The translations under genes and the position numbers were made by a program. DNA of 64,000 bases. Source: Streptomyces sp. NBC_00659 (GTDB taxonomy: Bacteria > Actinomycetota > Actinomycetes > Streptomycetales > Streptomycetaceae). Shown one piece after another: positions 59,184 to 64,000 of this stretch (position 1 is the first letter of the stretch; each line of letters starts with the position of its first letter). The stretch covers positions 8,432,001 to 8,496,000 of the forward strand of contig NZ_CP109031.1 in assembly GCF_036226925.1 (NCBI RefSeq). The letters run 5' to 3'. The notes beneath the pieces are model-generated. The model was not told where the DNA came from. It saw only the letters and a list, made by a program, of their open reading frames with translations, and searched no databases.

Positions 59184-60386
59184 TCAGCCTCCGATGACGT
59201 GGAGCGAGCCCCACAGCGCCAGTACGGCGGGCACCAGCGCCGCGGGTACGGCGATCACGCCCAGCCGGGTGAACTCCTTGAGGTCGACGCCGTGTTCGTG
59301 CTGATGCACGATACGTCGCCACAGCAGCGTCGCGAGGGAACCCGCGTACGTCAGATTGGGCCCGATGTTGACGCCGAGCAGGACGGCCAGCACCGCGCCC
59401 GCGCCCGAGTCGGCGGCCAGTGGCAGCAGGACGAGGACCGCGGGCAGGTTGTTGATCAGGTTGGCCAGGACGGCGGCGATCGCGGCGACGCCGAGCAGCG
59501 CCGCCAGTGATCCGCCCTCCGGGAGGAGGCCGTCGAGGGCGTCGGCCAGCCCGTTGTCGACGACCGCGCGGACGACGATGCCGAGTGCGAGGACGAAGGC
59601 GAGGAAGGACGGCGCGGCGGCGCGCACCACGGTGAGCGGGGTGGTGCGGCGGCGGAGGAGAGCCCGCCCGGCCAGGACGAGCGCCCCCGCGGCGGCGGAC
59701 CAGGCCGGGTCGACGCCGACGGCCGAGGCGAGGACGAAACCGGCCAGGGTGCAGCCGACGGTGATCAGGGCGAACAGCGGCAGGTCCGGTGGCTCCTCCG
59801 CCTGCTGGGGGAGTGCGCCCGCCGCAAGGTCACGGGCGAAGAAACGCCGGAAGACCACGTACTCGGCGCCGATCGCGACCAGCCAGGGCAGCACCATCAG
59901 CGCGGCGAACCGGGTGAAGCTCAGACCGCTCGCGGTGAACGCGAGGAGGTTGGTGAGGTTGGAGACGGGAAGGAGCAGCGAGGCGGTGTTCGACAGGTGG
60001 GTGCACGCGTACACATGCGGTTTCGGGCGGGCCCCCATCCGCGCCGCCGTCGCGAACACGACGGGCGTCAGCAGCACGATGGTGGCGTCCAGGCTGAGCA
60101 CCGCCGTGATCGCCGAGGCGAGCGCGAACACCGCGGTCAGCAGCCGGCCCGGCTGCCCCGCGGCCCAGCGGGCCATCCAGGCGCCGCACGCCTGGAACAG
60201 CCCCTCGTCGTCGCAGAACTTGGCCAGGACGAGGACCGCCGCGAGGAAGCCGATCACCGGACCCAGATGGGCGGCCTCGGCGCGGACGTGGTCCCAGGAG
60301 ATCGCCCCGGTGGCCAGGACCAGCCCCGCGGCGGGCACGGCCACGACCGCCTCCGGCCAGTTGAAAGGCCGTACGACCGCGCACAC
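59184..60386 (-). CDS. ArsB/SLC13-type anion permease (start uncertain)
   Basis: The protein of at least 400 residues has about 11 membrane helices with the ArsB/NhaD-type motifs GPVIGFLAAVLVLAKFCDDE, SLDATIVLLTPVVFATAARM, HLSNTASLLLPVSNLTNLLA, LANLINNLPAVLVLLPLAAD and GVNIGPNLTYAGSLATLLWR. It may export arsenite or move another anion. GTG at 60386 is the only conventional start in frame, but homology begins earlier. The frame stays open to 60656 and includes LAEALSAVLLTAVL, the expected first helix. CTG at 60620, with GGAGG 8 bases upstream, may be the true start. Confidence 0.8.
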   Translation of the reverse strand: MCAVVRPFNWPEAVVAVPAAGLVLATGAISWDHVRAEAAHLGPVIGFLAAVLVLAKFCDDEGLFQACGAWMARWAAGQPGRLLTAVFALASAITAVLSLDATIVLLTPVVFATAARMGARPKPHVYACTHLSNTASLLLPVSNLTNLLAFTASGLSFTRFAALMVLPWLVAIGAEYVVFRRFFARDLAAGALPQQAEEPPDLPLFALITVGCTLAGFVLASAVGVDPAWSAAAGALVLAGRALLRRRTTPLTVVRAAAPSFLAFVLALGIVVRAVVDNGLADALDGLLPEGGSLAALLGVAAIAAVLANLINNLPAVLVLLPLAADSGAGAVLAVLLGVNIGPNLTYAGSLATLLWRRIVHQHEHGVDLKEFTRLGVIAVPAALVPAVLALWGSLHVIGG

Positions 60387-60738
60387 GAGGACGGCCGTGA
60401 GCAGGACGGCGGACAGTGCCTCGGCGAGCGGGCTGCCGAGTGCGGCGGCCAGCGTCGCGGTGCCGGAGGTGGCGGCACCGCCGAGGTGCGGCGCGGGAAG
60501 GTGGGTACCGGGTCCGGCGGAGAAGGCCTCGGCGAGCCGGGTACCGGGCCCGGCGGAGAACGCTCCGGTGAACCTGGTGCCGGCCGCGCCGGGGAGACCT
60601 TGGACGAGCGGGCTGTACAGGATGGTGTCCTCCGGGCGGTGATGGCGGCACCCTCATCACATCAGACACCGCACGCCCGGCCCCTGAACGCCCTCCCTCG
60701 TGCCGCGGCCCCGCTCCGGCTCCGTCCCGGTGGGGTCC
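60387..60738. other. Region upstream of ArsB-like gene, probably coding in part
   Basis: The minus strand stays in frame with the permease gene to 60656. It contains a direct repeat encoding AFSAGPGTR then AFSAGPGTH. It has no ATG, GTG or TTG in frame above 60386. The part from 60621 to 60738 is spacer. Confidence 0.45.
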
Positions 60739-63114
60739 TCACTCCTCGCCGAGGAGGGACAGCTCCGCCCAGATGGTCTTGCCCTCCGGGGTGTGCCGGC
60801 TGCCCCAGCGCTGGGTGAGCTGGGCGACCAGGAGCAGCCCGCGACCACCCTCGTCGAAGGTCTTCGCCCGGCGCAGATGCGGCGCGGTGTGGCTGCTGTC
60901 CGAGACCTCGCAGATCAGGGTCTCGGCGTCGTGGATGAGCCGCAGCCGAATGGGCGGTTCGCCGTAGCGGATGGCGTTGGTGACCAGTTCGCTGACCACC
61001 AGCTCGGCCGTGAAGGTGGCCACGGTCAGGCCCCAGATCTCCAGCTGACCGGCGACCTGTTTGCGGATCGGTGCGACGAGGGCGGGGTCGGCGGGGATGT
61101 CCCAGGTCGCCACGTCGGACGCGGCGAGCCCCTGGGTACGGGCGAGCAGCAGCGCCACGTCGTCCGGCGCGCCGCCCGCGGGAAGGAGCGCCTTGAGGAT
61201 CGCGTGGGCCGCCCCCTCCAGATGCCGCGACGACTCCTCCAGGGCCCGGCAGAACAGCCGCAGGCCGGCGTCGACGTCCCGGTCGCGGCTCTCCAGCAGG
61301 CCGTCCGTGTACAGCGCGAGCACCGTGCCCTCGGGCAGTTCGAGCTCGACCGACTCGAAGGGCAGCCCGCCCAGGCCGAGCGCCGGACCGGGCGGCACGT
61401 CGATCTGCCGGGGCGGTCCGTCCGGCGGCAGGACGAGGGGCGGCGGATGGCCCGCGCTGGCGAGCGTGCAGCGCCGGGAGACCGGGTCGTACACCGCGTA
61501 GACGCAGGTGGCGCCCACTTCTCCGGTGGTCTCCTCGGCCCCGGCCTCGGCGGACAGCCGTACGACGAGGTCGTCGAGGTGGGTGAGCAGCTCGTCCGGG
61601 GCCAGATCGATGTCGGCGAGGGTGCGGACGGCGGTGCGCAGCCGGCCCATGGTCGCCGAGGCCTGGATGCCGTTGCCGATGACATCGCCGACGACCATGG
61701 CGACCCGCATCCCGGACAGCGGGATCACGTCGAACCAGTCGCCGCCGACCCCGGCACGCGCCGCGGGCAGATAGCGCGACGCCATCTCCAGGGCCGCTGT
61801 CCGGGGGAGGGACTGGGGCAGGAGGCTGCGCTGGAGGGCCAGCGCGGTCTGCCGCTCGCGGGAGAAGCGGCGGGCGTTGTCGATGCAGACGGCGGCCCTG
61901 GCCGTGACCTCCTCGGCGAGCAGCACGTCGTCGGCGGTGAAGGGGTCGCGCCGCCGGAACCGGCTGAGGACGACGACCCCGAGGGTCCGGCCCCGGGCCC
62001 GGACGGGCACCGACATGGTGGCGTGGACGCCGTACTCCCGGACGTGTCTGCCGCGCGGCCCGTCCGAGCTCAGCCATTCCTCCAGCGTGCCGCTCGCGTT
62101 CGGCGCGACGAGGGGCCGGCCTGCGATCAGCGAGTCGGCCTGCGGGGAGGACGCGGGATAGACGTCGATGTCGCCGGGTTCGAGGACGGCCTCCGGGCTG
62201 CCCTCGTTCACCGACCGGTGGGCGGCGTGGCGGAGCGTGACCGGGGCGGCCGGCGGTTCGACGTCGTACTCGCCTCCGTTCTCCGGGGGGTCCAGCAGAT
62301 CGACGCTGACGAAGTCGGCCAGGGCGGGTACGCAGACGTCGGCCAGCTCCTGGGCCGTCCGGGGGACGTCGAGGGTGGTGCCGATGCGCATGCTCGCCTC
62401 GTTGACCAGCTGGAGCCGCTCGCGGGCCCGGTACTGCTCGGTGAAGTCGTGCGCGGCCACGGACACGCCGATCACGCGTCCATGGGTGTCGGTGAGCGGG
62501 GCGATCCGCGCGAGCCAGTGCCGCGGCCGGTCCTCGCCGTCGGCGCGCGCGTACGTCGCGACGGCGCGCGGGAGTGCGGAGGCCAGGACCTCGGCCATCT
62601 CGCGCTCCAGCTCCTCGCCGGCCCGCCGGGAGCCGAGCTCGGAGACCCGCAGACCCCGGATGCGCTCCTCCGGCAGGCCGACGACCTCGCACATCGCGTC
62701 GTTGAGGCCGTACAAACGCAGCCGTTCGTCGTAGACGGCTATGGCGCAGGGAGCCTGCGCGAGGACGGCGCGGACGAGCGGGTCCTCCAGGGTGCGGGGC
62801 TCCCGGCCCTCCAGAGGGGTGAGCACCAGCCAGTCCTCGCCCCGCTCCAGGCGGTGGGCGAGCAGCCACACGGGCAGGACCCGGCCGTCGCGGTGGCGCA
62901 GGGCGAGTACTCCGTACCGGCGGTCGACGCCGGCCTCCGGGAGCGGGCCCGTGCTCCCGGGGGCCAGGAGATCGGCCGCCGGGCGGCCCTCGACCTCCTC
63001 GGGGGAGTAGCCGAGGAGCCGACGGGCGCCCTCGCTCCAGTGGATCAGGGTGCCGTTCCCGTCGATGACCGCCCGTGCGGTGGCGGCCTCGTCGAGAGGG
63101 TGGACCGGGCTCAT
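60739..63114 (-). CDS. PAS-PAS-GAF-PP2C-HATPase signalling protein
   Basis: The 791-residue protein has PAS domains (about 10-110 and 120-240: VIDGNGTLIHWSEGARRLLG; AVYDERLRLYGLNDAMCEVV), a GAF domain (about 245-430), a PP2C/SpoIIE phosphatase (VGGDWFDVIPLSGMRVAMVV, GDVIGNGIQASATMG, ASAGHPPPLVLP, LYTDGLLESRD) and a C-terminal GHKL ATPase (VVSELVTNAIRYG, FDEGGRGLLLVAQL). Both switch activities of a sigma-factor partner-switch, phosphatase and kinase, are in one chain. The ATG at 63114 is used, with AAGGGA 11 bases upstream; a GTG at 63141 also opens the frame. Confidence 0.88.
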   Translation of the reverse strand: MSPVHPLDEAATARAVIDGNGTLIHWSEGARRLLGYSPEEVEGRPAADLLAPGSTGPLPEAGVDRRYGVLALRHRDGRVLPVWLLAHRLERGEDWLVLTPLEGREPRTLEDPLVRAVLAQAPCAIAVYDERLRLYGLNDAMCEVVGLPEERIRGLRVSELGSRRAGEELEREMAEVLASALPRAVATYARADGEDRPRHWLARIAPLTDTHGRVIGVSVAAHDFTEQYRARERLQLVNEASMRIGTTLDVPRTAQELADVCVPALADFVSVDLLDPPENGGEYDVEPPAAPVTLRHAAHRSVNEGSPEAVLEPGDIDVYPASSPQADSLIAGRPLVAPNASGTLEEWLSSDGPRGRHVREYGVHATMSVPVRARGRTLGVVVLSRFRRRDPFTADDVLLAEEVTARAAVCIDNARRFSRERQTALALQRSLLPQSLPRTAALEMASRYLPAARAGVGGDWFDVIPLSGMRVAMVVGDVIGNGIQASATMGRLRTAVRTLADIDLAPDELLTHLDDLVVRLSAEAGAEETTGEVGATCVYAVYDPVSRRCTLASAGHPPPLVLPPDGPPRQIDVPPGPALGLGGLPFESVELELPEGTVLALYTDGLLESRDRDVDAGLRLFCRALEESSRHLEGAAHAILKALLPAGGAPDDVALLLARTQGLAASDVATWDIPADPALVAPIRKQVAGQLEIWGLTVATFTAELVVSELVTNAIRYGEPPIRLRLIHDAETLICEVSDSSHTAPHLRRAKTFDEGGRGLLLVAQLTQRWGSRHTPEGKTIWAELSLLGEE

Positions 63115-63910
63115 CGTCGCCACTTTCCCTTGTGCGCACACTCACAGTGAACAAGCGCGTCGTCCGGGTTCCAGACTAGTGGCTGGGCCGACTCGAGCAC
63201 CCTCGAACGCGGAGGGTCCGGACAGCCATTCGTAGCGGACGGCCCGCGCGCCGCGCCTTCGCGGCCGATGCGGCTCGCGGGACGGAAGTGAGCGCCGGGC
63301 CGGCGTCAGCCGGATCCGTGGGCCCGAATTCCTCCGTCAGAATCCGCTTGTTCGTGGGTGTTTGCCGTAATGCGGCGCGAATGCAAGGCCCCCTGAAATG
63401 GCCCCGGGGCCGCCGACCGAGGACGGGAGGAGCGGGGTCGGCGGCCGGTTTCGCGTGGGAGCGCCCGCCGTCCCGCGCGGGGCCTTCGAGAAGGGCCGGT
63501 CCCAGTGGACCGCGGAGCCGGGTGAGCGGGGAGCGTGCGTGAGAAGCCGGTGTGTGCGCACGGTTCACACGGGGCGCATGAAATGCCGAAAGCCGGACGG
63601 TCCTCCGAGTCGTCGTTCGCTTTTGACATGTTTTCAATAAGGCTGATCTGGCTCGTGCGCCTTGTTGGTGACGAGTGTGTTGTGCGAGGGTGAGCCTCCC
63701 GCGCTTGGTCAAGGGCCGGGTCTGAATCGCTGTTCGCCATTCCCGGCTGTCGACGAGCTCAAGAAGCTCCCTGAGCGACGGTCGCCGCACGGCCTTCGTC
63801 CCCGGCCGTTCTCCCGGCGCTCCGTCAAAAGGTCCACACCAATCGGGACTCCTTTTCGACGGGCAAGCACGTCCTGTGTGCCCCATGCACCTCGGAAGGA
63901 ACCCGCTCCC
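63115..63910. other. Long intergenic region, about 800 bp
   Basis: No gene is seen on either strand. It is AT-richer near 63,600-63,680, where TTGACA (plus strand, about 63,623) could be a -35 for the gene at 63911; the -10 is poor. It may hold a long 5' leader. Confidence 0.5.
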
Positions 63911-64000
63911 GTGCGCACCCCCCACCCGCCGCTGCCCGACCGTCCGCCCGGCGGATATTTCGGCGAGTCCGACGAGGACCTCGCCGCCGTGCTGAGAGAC
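63911..64000 (+). CDS. Start of an unidentified gene (cut by window end)
   Basis: GTG at 63911, with AAGGA about 10 bases upstream, opens a frame of 30 codons to the window end: MRTPHPPLPDRPPGGYFGES, then DEDLAAVLRD. Too short to identify. Confidence 0.45.
   Translation, partial: MRTPHPPLPDRPPGGYFGESDEDLAAVLRD

Noticed and set aside
60700..63150. 816-codon plus-strand frame
   Set aside because: Antisense shadow of the PAS-GAF-PP2C protein.
1..64000. Mobile elements, integrases, CRISPR arrays, tRNA or rRNA genes
   Set aside because: No transposase or integrase motifs, no regularly spaced direct repeats with spacers, and no tRNA-like cloverleaf sequences were seen. A sensitive search (tRNAscan, HMMs) would settle it.

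Overview
The window is high-GC actinobacterial DNA and looks like a Streptomyces chromosome. Supporting signs are codon bias to G/C at third positions, many GTG starts, AGGAGG-type ribosome sites, a ten-gene gas vesicle cluster in the Streptomyces order (gvpO-A-F-G-Y-Z-J-L-S-K), SpoIIE-type phosphatases, and sugar ABC operons without their own ATPase. No rRNA, tRNA, CRISPR array, integrase or insertion sequence was seen.

Region 1 (1-11,000) resembles the hypoxia/dormancy (DevR/OsdR-type) gene islands of Streptomyces. It holds universal stress proteins (USPs), oleate hydratase, bifunctional AdhE, a roadblock/LC7-like protein and a CBS-domain protein. Several palindromes of the type GGCC-GAnC-GGCC lie upstream. 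Three genes are core-deleted remnants: a flavohemoprotein, a nitroreductase and the tail of a USP. Region 2 (11,100-15,800) has a secreted GH16 glucanase with a ricin-type lectin domain, a VanZ-like protein, a DUF4230-type membrane protein, a PRPP-synthetase homologue with a degenerate PRPP loop, and a tiny membrane protein.

Region 3 (16,025-21,705) is the gas vesicle cluster, on the plus strand, mostly overlapping or tightly spaced. GvpA has a charged tail, and GvpY is a Glu-block/Lys-Ala-repeat polyampholyte. Region 4 (21,781-24,433, minus) is a stress sigma-factor partner-switching module. It has an RsbV-like STAS protein, an RsbQ reduced in frame to 57 residues, an RsbP-like PAS-PP2C phosphatase translationally coupled to it, and an RsbW-like ATPase.

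Region 5 (24,735-46,900) is mixed housekeeping and accessory content: an oxidoreductase divergent from a GlxA-type regulator, lipoproteins, a DUF1304-TetR pair under a double-palindrome operator, an amidohydrolase with an APC permease divergent from a TetR regulator, F420/flavin enzymes, a cation diffusion facilitator, a LysE exporter, a GT39-like membrane glycosyltransferase, an HdeD-like protein, and an MFS drug exporter divergent from a large LuxR (LAL) regulator.

Region 6 (46,989-53,335, minus) is one catabolic operon: GH114 lipoprotein, sugar-binding lipoprotein, two permeases, PfkB kinase and GH4 glycosidase. The gene set suggests uptake and breakdown of an alpha-1,4-galactosaminogalactan or a related polymer; this is the best candidate here for an undescribed system. 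Region 7 (53,547-64,000) has a PhyH-type dioxygenase, a two-component system, a DUF2079 membrane protein, a USP-like protein with a His/Pro tail next to an ArsB/SLC13-type permease, a PAS-GAF-PP2C-ATPase signalling protein, and the first 30 codons of a gene cut by the window edge.
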